A DNA stretch of 37,611 nucleotides, from assembly GCA_009103225.1 (NCBI GenBank), contig RHPI01001056.1, forward strand, positions 122,701 to 160,311, read 5' to 3'. How positions within the stretch are numbered: position 1 is the first letter of the stretch; every line of letters begins with the position of its first letter. The notes beneath the pieces are model-generated. The model was not told the DNA's origin. It worked only from the letters and a program-made list of their open reading frames with translations, and made no database searches. The translations under genes were made by a program, and so were the position numbers. The stretch comes from Chlorokybus atmophyticus (Eukaryota > Streptophyta > Chlorokybophyceae > Chlorokybales > Chlorokybaceae). Below, in pieces: positions 10,489 to 21,180 of this stretch.

Positions 10489-11344
10489 TGACTGAAGAAG
10501 AGTACGTGAAGTACTTGGAAGAGGAGGCGTCCTTGGTACGTGGGAGCTGAAGATGTCAGCTCGTGTTGCTGAGTGCGAGGAATACTTGGTGGAGCGTGGT
10601 GAAGCGCTTTGAGGAATGCGAGGCAACCCGTGGTAAGCACGTTGATGTGCTTGGTGGAAGGAAGGGGAGTAGATGCCAACCCTTGAGGTCGAGCACGGTG
10701 GAGTGTTTGATGGACCTTCCGAGAAGGGGAGCGAGGGCAGTCCTTGGTAAAGCACGGTAAAGTGCTTGGTACTTTGGTTGAAGCATGTGGAGTGCTTGGC
10801 TGAAGGTGCATGCGAGGAAGCGAGATGAGCATCCTGGAAGCGTGATCGCTTGGAAGCTGGACATGGAGCATCCTGGAGGCGTGAAGCTTGGAGGCTATAT
10901 GCAGAAGCATGTGGACGTGGACATGAAGATGGCCATGGTGTGCGCAAGGTTGCTGCATTGACAAGGGTGGTTGAGGATGGAGTTGCAAGATACCACAAGG
11001 TCATGAGCAACAAGGAGGCACAAGTAGGTTGCGATTGCGGTCCCGTGGGAGCTGCAAGTGGTGGAAAGCAAGTTGACCAGAGGAGTCATGGGCTGATACC
11101 AGAGGCGGAGGCACTGTCAACAAGGACAGATGCAGCGGGTGCATGAAGGCAACATGTATGTACAGCAAGGAGCAAGGTTGGTGGTCAACCATGAGGCTCG
11201 AGTTGCTGTGGAAGTGAACGACTTCAAGGTCATCCATGAGAAGCATGGAGGCGTGAGAAAAAACGTGAAGGCTTGCTTGAGAGCAAGCGGTGTGCGTGAG
11301 TAATGGAGGAGCTGATGTTGAAGGACAAGCTGCCCGCGTGGGAG

Positions 11345-11803
11345 TGTTGAAGGTATTACATGGGTGATGCTTGTATTCGGTCAGCTTGCCCTTCATACAG
11401 GAGTCGAGGGTCGAAGGTACTAGGAAGAAGCGCGTGGGCTCTAGACTTAGCAAGACGGTCGAGTCAGGACGGACTCCGGACCAGGCTGCTTGGTAGAGCC
11501 TTGGGAGAAATTGCGTAGCTTCGTGGATACGTAAGCTTAGCAGGCGTGGCTTAGCTTGTTGGAAAGCTCTGGTTATGAGCTAGACAGCGTAGCTTACAGA
11601 ACAGCAATCAGCTGAGTATAGCGCACGCGGTGCTTGCCAATGTAAACGTGTGTAGAGACTGGCGGGGTATAAAGCCCAGACTTGTTGCAATGAAGAAAAG
11701 AGAGGTCACGATGTAGCATGTGTGTGGATGCTATGACAGCAGTAGCAGTCATGCTCTTGTGTTGATGTTGTTGGCGTGTCACTTGCACGTGTGTATGTAA
11801 ACA
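11345..11803 (+). repeat. 3' LTR of the non-autonomous copia element
   Basis: Begins TGTTGAAGGT after GCGTGGGAG and ends AAACA. Differs from the 5' LTR by a 7-bp GTCGAGG-like insertion and about 12 substitutions (roughly 3% by eye). Confidence 0.93.
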
Positions 11804-11812
11804 CAAACCATG

Positions 11813-12280
11813 TCATGCTTCTAACATAAAGATACCCTCTGTTCGTTCTCTTGTTTTGTTGTAGACGCTATCTGTCTGAACAGCAGGAATAGTGTTATCT
11901 AGCACGCGTGTAAGCTCAGTGCACTTGCTTTCAGCTAAATCAGTTTTCCCGTTTAGGGGGCGTACAGATGCCTCTCTAACAGCGTGATTGACTGTGTCGT
12001 TGCTGATGAAACAGGTCAGGTCTATAAATTCACAATAACATGTACGCGCATGCACTAGCAAAGCGTTCTCAACACTTACGTTCTATCTTGGATTTCGTGC
12101 GACCTGTGGTTATTTTAGCACCCTCAATGTGTAGGTGCCTAAAGATTTACCAACTTGTCGCGGTGCAGTGCAAGCGGCGAGGTACGCCCCGTCTTCGAGC
12201 GCAACGCCGTGGCGAGCTGCCATCTCTATTGCCTCTTTAATAAAATTTTCTTTAGCCGCCTCGTAAAAGTACTCCATGAC
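11813..12280 (-). pseudogene. two exon-like pieces downstream of the SET domain
   Basis: The exon starting at 12280 follows a clean acceptor (CCTCAG, 12286-12281) and continues in phase from the SET exon that ends at 12450 with donor GTGAGT. It encodes VMEYFYEAAKENFIKEAIEM and runs to about 12160, where a GTAAAT donor is possible. The next piece, 12002-11813, follows a CATCAG acceptor and encodes NDTVNHAVREASVRPLNGKT and more, ending at TGA 11815-11813, right next to the copia insertion. Neither piece shows a known domain. They are predicted to be acidic, helical and soluble. The phase of the second join is not clean. Confidence 0.55.
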
Positions 12281-12449
12281 CTGAGGTAACAACACAGGGG
12301 ATCATCACATTGTTTGCGTAGCTAAATGATAACTTCATTGACAGCACAGATCTCACAGACCGCACAAATACGATCTACAACAGCAAGAGCAAGTGTCTGG
12401 CACAGTAAGTGATATCTATAGGCATAAGCCATAGGCTGCATGTACTCAC

Positions 12450-13023
12450 ATTGTCTGTAGGTTGCTCGTGTAGAGGTGGAGGGAAGGGATCGTATTTCAT
12501 GAGCAGCTCTGCCCCAGCGGCGATGACACTCTGACTCTTGCCTCAGCTACCTGCACCGCAGCCTCATCAACGGAGTCCAGGATGTGGCAGTTGGGATTGT
12601 ACTGCGTATTACGGCTGGAGTTGAGGAAGCTAGCTATGTTCCCATATCGAGGGTGGCCATCGATGACTGGGCTCTGGCGGCGTGGTACGTCATTAATGAC
12701 CTGCAGGTGGTATCACTCGTGGTGCTGGTGCTCCTTCTATGGGAATGTGTTCCAAATCTCCTGGTAGGAGTACCACTTGCCGTCAAAGACCATGATGCGT
12801 TCACCCTTCTTGATAGGCCGGCAGGTGAACACTGTTGTGTGGCACTGTTGAGTGGCACTCTCAGCCCTGCATCGGGCATGTTGGAAGGCTTGATGATAAA
12901 CTCTTTGTTCGCAAAATAGAAGTGTTCGCCTATGGGAATTTGAACGTTTGTCCACAGCTGCCATGGGTCACCGGCCGCTCTATGTATGTGCTTGCGGTTG
13001 GGAAGCTCTTTGTCACTTTGCAA
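12450..13023 (-). pseudogene. SET-domain exon (histone-lysine methyltransferase-like), disrupted
   Basis: SET domains transfer methyl groups from AdoMet to protein lysines. Read on the minus strand, the exon gives GDPWQLWTNVQIPIGEHFYF, then an AGLRV block, CRPIKKGERIMVFDGKWYS (SET N-terminal strand pair), VIDGHPRYGNIASFLNSSR (the SET R-G-N-x-A-x-F-x-N region, without the usual NHSC) and SVIAAGAELLMKYDP (the I-x-x-G-E-E-L-x-x-x-Y motif). It ends at 12450 with donor GTGAGT. Damage: a 2 x 13-bp insertion at 12834-12859 shifts the frame inside the AdoMet-proximal motif, in-frame TAG at 12739-12737 and TGA at 12715-12713, and a 1-nt shift near 12540-12546. The fold is confidently SET. Activity is excluded in this copy. 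Substrate unknown. Confidence 0.75.
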
Positions 13024-13130
13024 ACAATCAAGACGAAGTTATGGTAAGTTGGTGTGAATTGTCATAGGCTGCAGCATGGCGCCCATGGCATGTGATCAGC
13101 ATGCATAATACCATGCGAACAAAGACGCAC

Positions 13131-13310
13131 CCGCAAATTTTCTTCTAATGGCGGTGGCAACTCCACAGTGTCCATCCCCGTCTTGGTGAATCGATTGACC
13201 TCGGCTGCCGCATTGGTCACATCTAGTTGACATGCCTGCCTTGAGCGGTATTGCCTTCACGTATTGAGCTTAGTAGCCTGTGGGGCATCGACTTCAAGTT
13301 GGTTCACCAT
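13131..13310 (-). pseudogene. exon upstream of the SET domain
   Basis: One frame gives MVNQLEVDAPQATK, then TGA (13259-13257), then QACQLDVTNAAAEVNRFTKT and LPPPLEENLR. It ends exactly at a GTGCGT donor (13130-13125). The smooth amphipathic composition on both sides of the TGA, and the donor, argue for a once-coding exon with a point stop. No known domain. Confidence 0.5.
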
Positions 13311-13594
13311 GCCACCCTGTGTGTCACACGATGGTACGGATATCGTATACATATATTGACTCACAGACTGTCTCGGCCTATGACATAAGACAACGCGCAC
13401 ATGTCCTGATTAAGACAGTCTATCAGTATTTGCATGGTTACTAACAAGTGTTTGGGGAGTTCTAAGAGAGCCGGATGCCAATGACGTTCTTATTTTCATA
13501 TCTCGCCAGCAGCCATGCCTCGGCTTTTGTGCAGGTGGCAACACCTCTACCTCTTCAGCCTGCTCCGCCAATTACAACATCTGCTCCGCAGCCT

Positions 13595-13783
13595 TCAGCA
13601 CCGACTCCTCCGACCCCTACTGCATCGCATCCTCAAGTTGTTTCTCGAGCTCCTCTGGCTCCCTAGTCTCTGTCGCAGCAAAGTTGAACTCAGTTTCCTC
13701 CGCTGCTGACACTGAGCTTGCTGCCGCTGACGCTTTGTCCGCTCCAGTGTGGTTTGCTCCTTTGCGTAGAGGGGGATGTTGTT
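13595..13783 (-). pseudogene. acidic coiled-coil-like exon interrupted by the LINE
   Basis: Minus-strand reading: NNIPLYAKEQTTLE, then a one-base shift, then ADKASAAASSVSAAEETEF, EPEELEKQLEDAMQ, a TAG, GSEESVLKAAEQML, a TAA, and LAEQAEEVEVLPPAQK. Glu/Ala/Leu heptad-like spacing suggests a coiled coil. The exon begins at the LINE target site: its continuation (DDAERDA) is found at 21644 onwards, beyond the 7.8-kb insertion. The mix of stop types and the frameshift mark a pseudogene. Confidence 0.55.
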
Positions 13784-13859
13784 TTTTGCACACACAAAAA
13801 AAAAAGGATAAATTGAGAGAAGAGTTTGTGCAGAATACAAACTAGTGCTAGGTACAGGG

Positions 13860-13880
13860 CTTACTCTAGTCTAGAGTAAG
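13860..13880. other. perfect hairpin in the LINE 3' UTR
   Basis: Arms CTTACTCTAG and CTAGAGTAAG with a single T between them, about 75 bp from the element's 3' end. RTs of some LINE clades recognise a 3' stem-loop. Whether this one does is unknown, and a 1-nt loop would need the inner pairs to open. Confidence 0.7.
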
Positions 13881-13916
13881 CTAGTGAAAAGAAGGCTGTG
13901 TCTACGATGAACAAAC

Positions 13917-16900
13917 CTAGGTGAGTAAGGGGGGCGCACGGGAAATGTTCTGTGAAGGGTGAGCTATGGGAGGGTTGGATGAAGCGGAAGAAAAGGGGGG
14001 AGGGGGGAGGCTGTGCCAGGTTATACTAGGATGTAGAAGGCACCATGAGGGAGTGCAAAGAAAGTGGTTGTGCCCCCAGCCGGACTGGAAGCGAAGGAAG
14101 GAGCGGAGTTTCTTGTCGGCTGAGGAGACTGTAGACAACATGCACTGCCAATCTCCCTTTGCCAAAAGGAGGATGGAGTGAGACAGGGGGCGGACGCAAT
14201 CCGAAGGAGAGAGGGTGACACTGTCGAAGAGAGAGCGGTTGCGGCTCAACCACAGGTGCGAGAGGACCAGTGGAATCAGCTGCGGGAAGAGAGGTTTAAG
14301 GTGAGGGGGAGTTGCAGGAGGAAGGAGAAGAAGGTGACGAAGAGAGAGAGGGAGAGGGGGTCCCGCTAGGCCAGCCCAGACCTTTGCGAACCACTGCCAT
14401 ACTGCAATGCTGAAGGGGCATTCAACAAAGAGGTGGGAGGGGGTCTCCACCGCGTCCAGGGTGCACAGCACGCACTTGCCCGCCAACATGTGGAAGCGGA
14501 GGAGGCGGTCCCCTGTGTAAAGGGCTTTGTGGACAAGCAGCCAAGTGAAGGAGCGAATGGAGCCCTTTAGGGGAGCGGAATGAATCCTTTTCCACACTGA
14601 GGGCCAGTGAATTCCTTGCTTGTCTTCTGCAGTCCACCGCTTCAGAGCTGGGATGTCTTGGGAGTGTCGTGCTGCAATGGCGGAGTAGCCCAGCTTAGAC
14701 CCATAGTCCCATAGTGAGGTGGTGGAAGGAGAGGGAGGGTGAAGAGTTGTCCACTCTTGCATCAAAGGGTCAAGATGCAGAATGCTCAAAGGGGCGCTGC
14801 CTGCCACACGCCAGCCAAAGAAGCGGATGCCTGGTGGGGAGTCAGCAGCTTGTCGTGTTGAAGCCTGTGTCAGAGACAAGGAGCTCCAACGGCGAGGGGG
14901 TGGAAGAACCCGAACTCGAACCAATCTGCTAACAGGCAAAGACAATGATGAAGGGGATGATAGAGTGTCCTGCTCTTCTCCTGTCAGGTCGAAGGCTGTG
15001 CCACTGCAGCGGTTGTCAGAGCATTGCTCCACATGCAGGACTATCTGTATGCGGGATGAGTTGTCGGGGGAGCCCCACCATTCACCTGCAGCGGGGGAGC
15101 CTACCCCAGCCGAGAGAATAAGACGCCATCTGTCTGGGATAGAGGAGATCAAGGTGGCGAGTTGAGCTTGAACTCGAGAGGTGGATGTGTGAGGCAGCCA
15201 GCGACACAGCTCCTCAGCTGAGTAGAAGGAGCGGCGTGTAGGGCTCAAAAGGTCGCGGATGGTGAGAAACTCTGCAACCACCCATGAGCGCCACTGCCGT
15301 CGTGAGACACTCGTTGCTGCTAGCACTCCTTCCTCAGGGTGCTGGATGTAGGGGTTGAGAAAGATGTGCTGTCGCAGCACTGAGTCGTATGTGTCTGGCT
15401 CAGGGGGGTGAAGAGGACGCACTTGCTGCCAGGCTCGGAAGATGCGTTGCCAGTGTGAGGGTAGATGTTTTATTGGCAACCCCGGGGAGGAGAGGAGTGC
15501 AGCTCCACTGGGAATCCATCGAACAAGCTGCGGGGTAGGGTGATGTTGACCCTGCTGACGTGCTGAGGGGAGAAGTTCACTGCCCCACCAATCCAGGTAC
15601 CTGTGGCCGAGGATCTTCCAAGCTGCCCAAGACGGATCTGAGAGCCTGGCTGCCCACTTGGCTAGCAATGCCGTCGTTTGCCAACCTGGGTCGTGTATGC
15701 CTAAGCCTTCGAGCCTGCGGGGGTGACATACTGTCGACCAGTTGACTAGTCCCCCTGCCTGTCTTGGCCGTTTCCAGAGGAAGGAGCGGATGCTTGATGT
15801 GATTGAGGAAAGGGAGGCAGGTGAAGGCGCAACTACTGCAGCTAGGTGCCACATACATGACAACACTGCGTGTGAAGAGACTATCGCCCTGCCCAGCAAG
15901 GAAAGATGGGAGCGCTCCCAGTGCTTGAGCTTTTGTTGCATGTTCGCGATGGTGTGCTCGAACAACTGTTCCTGCTGCAGGCTGATGCCTAAAGGTACGC
16001 CCAAGACCTTTACTGTTTCATGTGGTGCCAGCCAGCGAAAGCCCCAGGCTGGCAGGACAGAGGGGGTAGGGCCAAGGGGGATGCCTAGAGTCTTCTCCAT
16101 GTTCAGCTGCGAGTCTGAGGCTTGGCAAAACGTGGTGGTGGACTCTTGAAGGCCGGCATATGAGGAGGGGGTCAGCTCGATGTATGCTTCGGCGTCGTCT
16201 GCATAGCCTGTGTAGCGGAGCTCTTGGTCTTGCTCCGGGCCACTTAAAGGGTTCGGGAGACGCAGGCCGCGGATGGAAGGAGAAGAGCGGATAAGTGCAC
16301 CTAGAGATTCCATAGCGAGGGTGAAGAGTGAAGGGGCTAGTGGACATCCTTGACGTACACTTCGTTGAAGAGCGAAGGATCTCGACAAAAAGCCGTTGAT
16401 GCTGACTCTGCTCCTGCCTCCTCCATTCAATGTATGAACCCAGAAACACAGAAGAGCTGGGAACCCCAACCGAAGCAGCACCTTCTGCAAGAAACCCCAG
16501 TCCAACCTATCAAAAGCTTTCTCGAAGTCTAGGAGCAGAAGTGCAGCAGGTTGCTCTGAGCTAATGGCATGAGCCATAGCGTCCATGGCAATGAGTATAT
16601 TGTCCAGGATGTACCGGTGCGGTACAAAGCCAACCTGTGCGGGGTGCACGCATTCGGGGAGAAGGGGACGGATGCGGCTGGCAACTGCTTTGGCGAGGAT
16701 TTTGTAATGGAGAGGGAGCAGGGTGATTGGCCTCCAGTTCTTGAGAGAGCCCCTGTCACTCTTTTTGTAGATCAAAACAATCACACCTTCTCGCTGAGAA
16801 AGGCCTAGCCTTCCAGATTTCAAGACGTGGTGGCAGTATGTAAGGTAGGAGTCCGCGAACATGGGCCAAAAGTGAAGCCAGAAAGGGACTGTGAGTCCGT

Positions 16901-18403
16901 CTTTACCAGGTGCCTTATCTGGAGACATGGCAGCAAGTGCATCTTGCAACTCTTTCAGTTGAAGAGGAAACTCTAAGTCTGCTGCTTGCTGCTGACTGAT
17001 ACGGGGGGAGAGAGCAGCTAGACACTTAGCTGTAGCTGCCGCCGTTTCTGCAGAGGGTACAAGCGTGGATGTGTAAAGATGGTTATAATAGTCGGCACCT
17101 GCCTCGCACATACTCTTCGAGTCTGTGATGGGGGTATCAAATTGGTGGACTCCCTCTGAGATGAAGTGCATGTGGTTTGGGTTGCGTAGCAGGCGTCTTC
17201 GTTGGAAGAAGTATGATGTCATGCGTTCACCTTCCAGCCTCCACTTGCTGGCCATGCGAATAAATGCCTGCTCCATGCTGTGCGAGTGTACATCTTTGAT
17301 GGCAGAGAGAAGGTGTTGGTGAGCTTGTTGATGGCCCAAATCCGATGGTGATGAGGCTAAGGCAAGCTCTGCGTGTGCAAGGTCACTCTGGAGTTGTTGA
17401 AGTTTTGAAATACGCTTGCTGCTACGTCTGTGGGTATGCTGTCTAGCGATAGCTGCAGCCCTCTCCAAAAACTCCTCGAACCAATTGATGTAGGCGTGGG
17501 AGGGGGAGGGAGACATAGTGGAGAAGAGTTCCCACACTGCTTCCACTTCTAAGACATATTCCTCATCATGCAGCAGCGAAGAATCAAACTTCCAAAGCCC
17601 CTTGCCTCTGATTGTGTGACTAGACGACTGCAGCTCAACAAAGACAGGCTTATGGTCGGATGCCCACTCCGAAACCAAGACACTGGGATTCTTGATTGAG
17701 GAGAGGAGGAATTGGGACACATACATACGATCCAGCCGGGCCATACGTCGTGCTGTGCCATTCCTATTGTTGTCCCACGTAAACACACCGCGAGGGTTGG
17801 TAGTTGGCACCTCAAAACGTCCTCTAGGTGTAAACTGTGTTTGAAGTCCAGAAGAGAAGAGTGGTCCATGCCGGACAAGGAACCGTGCTGGGAGCGGTCA
17901 AGATGTTCGTCTTCAACGCAATTCCAGTCTCCACCCAAGACATACCAGTCTGCCGAGGGAAGTGAAGAGTGCATGGACGAGAAAAATGCTGCTCTGTCTC
18001 GAGCATTTGTGGATGGAGAGTAGACGCTTCCAACAAGTAAGGTACCCCCGTCCCAGCCGAGGCGGACCCAACAGCATCGATAAGGAATGGCAATGCCTGA
18101 GTCTATCACCAATGGTTGAAAAGCAGATGTGTATAGCACAGCTGTGCCTCCCTTGGTGCCAAGTGATGGAGCCCATACCGAACCACCTTGCCATAAATGT
18201 TGAATGGACCAGGAGTTGATGTGAAGAAGGTCGAGCTTGGTTTCTTGAAGAAGAAACAAGCCTTCACCCTTGCCTAGTAGAGCGCGCAGTCTAGAGAAGA
18301 TGATGTTCTTGCGAGAAGATCCCAAGCGTGAGTGGTCGCTGCCTAGTCCCCGTACATTCCAAGACCACATCCGAATGTCCGGTGAAAGGCTGGGAGTTGT
18401 CAT
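13917..18403 (-). pseudogene. LINE ORF2: AP endonuclease, reverse transcriptase, zf-RVT (one frameshift)
   Basis: About 1495 codons. The N-terminal APE endonuclease shows WNVRGL, LLQETK, GGDWNCV, LDRMYVS and SDHKPV. The RT shows PGKDGLTVPFW, ILDNILIAMDAM, LLLDFEKAFDRLDW, RQGCPLAPSLF and catalytic GYADD (YADD codons at 16206-16195), followed by the thumb. The C-terminus carries a reverse-transcriptase zinc-binding domain (CVLCTLDAVETPSHLFVECP, near 14430-14490), typical of plant and algal LINEs. Reading shifts frame inside the endonuclease at an A4 run on the plus strand (17814-17817). A real mutation or a homopolymer sequencing error are both possible. The start overlaps the ORF1 stop (TAATG). 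ORF2 supplies target nicking and target-primed reverse transcription. Confidence 0.93.
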
Positions 18404-18405
18404 TA
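18401..18405 (-). promoter_or_regulatory. TAATG stop/start overlap between LINE ORF1 and ORF2
   Basis: On the minus strand the ORF1 stop TAA (18405-18403) and the ORF2 ATG (18403-18401) share the A. This arrangement supports translation of ORF2 by termination-reinitiation, as described for some other LINEs such as SART1. Here it is inferred from sequence only. Confidence 0.8.
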
Positions 18406-21180
18406 TAAGCCAAGCACATGACCCCAGGAGCAGGGGAGGTGGGGTGGATCATGTTGATGCTGATATGGCCAAGCCAGAGATGGAGGAGGCGGGGGTGATG
18501 CAGTCATGTTTGATGCTCTTTCCGCCTGCTGCATGATATCCACGGAGGTCTGGTGAAGAAGAGAGCCTGGTCCTTCCTTCACATCACCAACGAGGGAGGA
18601 ATCTAGCCATATGATGTCAGCGGTGTCGGCAACATTCATGCTTGACATGGCCTCGGACTCAAGTGGGGTCCACTGCCAAGCGTAAACGTGTATGATGCCT
18701 TCAGAGCTGGTGTGATGTGTAAAGCTGAGTTCTGCAATGTTGTCCATAGCAGAGTTGGGATCGATGCCTAGAGCCCGCGTCGCCATGTCCTTTGAGGCTT
18801 GCAGCTGCTCTACCGGGGATGCGCCCAATGTTGTTGTTGAGGTGGGGATGTGGAGGAGGGGGGAGGAGCTGCGTGAGGTTCCCAGCCACCATGTGTTTCG
18901 CTGCCAGCAATAGACAGTCGAGGCGTACCGTGGTTGGGCTGGAGAGCACTCCGCTGCTCGTGGAGAATGTGATGTGGGGGTGCGGGGGGAGAGAGCCAAG
19001 CGTCTCGCCAGGGGTGGGCGCGATAAAGGAGATGGGGGGGCTGTAGGAAAGCTCCTTGGTGACGGAGAGGACATGTGTGTGTCTTGGCTTGTGTCCTGTT
19101 CTATCTCCTTATCGGACAGCATGTCCTCATCCTCGCCCTCAGCGCCATACTTCACACCACGTTCACTGGCAACTGCGCCTTCCTGCTGCCGTTCAATGCT
19201 CTTGTTTGCTTGCTGACTCTGGCCTGCTGGCCGTGTTTCTGATCAGAAAGTAGCTTGCATGGTACCTTCCGCAGCTGAAGGGGCTGTTGGAGGGGTGAGC
19301 ACTTCATGCTTAAGGTGCAGGGGGGAGGAGGGGACCCAATTCTCCTCAATCCACCGGTTAGCAGCCGTTGCAAGGTCACTCCGGTTGACGTGACCAAGCA
19401 CAGACTTGCTTTGCTTCCTTGTCATTGTTCCGCCTGTGTCTATCCACTGTTGCAGTTGACTCCATTCTTGATTGCGGTGAGGTGAGATGGAGGAGGTATG
19501 CTCAACTACTAGCGAACATACAAGAAACAGGACGGGCTGGTCTGGCTTGCCGCTGATAACAGGGATGGAAGAAAGCAAGAGTGACTCAAGCTTCATCTCA
19601 AGCGAGTCGTCCTCGCCTACTCCTGCTTGCTGCAACGCGGAGCGGAGCACCTCCGTGGCGTAGGAGATAGGTGAGGAAAAGGTTGAAGGTGGGGGGTTGA
19701 GGGATCCGTAAAGGAGTTGTGTTCGTGGTTTGGTGGGCTCGGTGAGCAGCAGGAGAGAGGGGGGACTGCCTGTCGCTGCTGGCGTCATGATCATTGGCAC
19801 AAGTTGTGCAGATGACCATTCTCCTTCCAGCGCCTGGTGGCCTAGAGAGGAGGTAACCGCTGCCAAGTCCAGCGGTGGGTGGGTGGGTGTTGGTTGCGGG
19901 GAGGGCCGTGTGGAGGTGGGTGGGGCGATGATGCTTTCGCCTTCGTCCATCCATGCCTCTGCACCTGCGTCGGCCTCCTACTCTTCTTCCTCAACTCTGT
20001 CACACCAGAGTTTGGAAGGTGTGGCAGAATGTGAGGGACGAGGAGGGGGGGAGGGAGGGCTGGCTGCAGATGCGGGGTGTTGTAATAGGGGCGCCGTCGG
20101 TGCTGTGGTGGAGGGGTGAGGTGGGGGGACAGTCGTGTTCAGCTGTGAAGAAGGCTGTTGGGTGGGGTGGAGAGGTGGAGCCGTTGAGAGAGAGGGTTGG
20201 GGGCGACGTGGTTGTGTGGTTGGAAGTGTCGAGGGGGGGCCCTGCGCACAGCGACTGCGTACATGACCGAAGGAGCTGCACTTGTAGCAGAAGGGAGGGG
20301 AGGATGGTGTGAGGACACGGACGCATGTTGTGATCATGTGGCCTTTGTAGTTGCAGCCGATGTTGATGGTGGAGGGGATGGGTGTAGCTGAATCTTTGGG
20401 GGTGAAGCGGTAGCGAGTGGAGGGGGTGAAGAAGTTGCGGTGAGGAGATGAGTTGAGAAGGGGGGGGCCGATCTCGCCATACTTGCTGACAGTTTGAAGG
20501 AGGGCGGGGAGGACGCGCGGGTGATCTCCATGAAACGAAATCCATGTCTCTTCCACACCAGAGTCTGACCACGGGGAGACTCGCACCACTTTACCACCGA
20601 GATTGGGTAGCGTGCCTGCCCTAGCACGTGTGAGCACAGCTGCAGCAGCCTCCGGTGATGACAGGACTACTTGAACCTCCCCTTTGCGGGGGTAATGCAT
20701 AGAAACTATGCCACATTTGTTGGAGGTAGAGACGCACACCGACTCAATGTATGTTAATCTAGTGAGTAGTGTCTGTGACTCTACATAGCTGAATCGAAAA
20801 GATAGTGCACAATCCTCTAAGACTCTCTGCCAATCTGAGAAGGAGGAAGAGTCCAGAACAACTTCTACACTATCCTCCACTACTGTGACTGACTGCAAGA
20901 GTATGGGATATGTGGAAAAGAAGGTCAACAGGTCGCTAGTGCTAGTAGTGCTACTAGACTTAGCTTGTGTAGAAGAGACTGGGGAGGATCTTGCTGCTTC
21001 CACCCATGCCTTGGGCTGGAGGGGAGGAAGAGAGACGGTGGAGGGGTCTGCTGACTGGAACAGAGCTGCTACGGAGGGGTGAAGGGTGATGTTTTGAGTG
21101 AAGGGGGTTTGGGATGAGGGGAGTGTAGGGTGAGAAGTTTTGCTAGGAAGGGGGGGGAAGGAATCTGAGTCAGCCGTCAT
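18403..21180 (-). pseudogene. LINE ORF1: nucleic-acid-binding protein with CCHC knuckle (two stops)
   Basis: A single reading frame of about 925 codons from the ATG at 21180-21178, broken by TAG at 19980-19978 and TGA at 19245-19243, and ending in TAA at 18405-18403. It carries an RRM-like middle region, then a CCHC zinc knuckle (CYKCSSFGHVRSRC, about 20260-20300), then long Pro/Ser/Thr-rich low-complexity sequence. ORF1 proteins of this kind bind the element RNA. The frame is unchanged on both sides of each stop, so they are point nonsense mutations, or less likely recoded stops. Confidence 0.88.

Larger units (their letters stand above)
9763..11803 (+). mobile_element. non-autonomous Ty1/copia-type LTR element
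   Basis: Two LTRs bound it: 9763-10214 (452 bp) and 11345-11803 (459 bp), each TGTTG to CA, differing by about a dozen substitutions and a 7-bp indel. The element is flanked by a perfect 5-bp target-site duplication, CAAAC (9758-9762 and 11804-11808). A GGTTATGGGCCCAC primer-binding site follows the left LTR. A purine-poor AAGCTGCCCGCGTGGGAG precedes the right LTR, identical to the same position in the full-length copia at 30266-35314. Only about 1.1 kb of internal DNA remains, with a 46-codon gag start and no protease, integrase or RT. It is probably mobilised in trans by the related full-length family. It sits in the decayed SET-domain gene, in opposite orientation. Confidence 0.93.

Noticed and set aside
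19598-20572. Several Pro/Ser/His-rich frames overlapping LINE ORF1
   Set aside because: They are shadow frames of the low-complexity ORF1 region. The ORF1 frame alone carries the CCHC knuckle and spans all stops in one phase.
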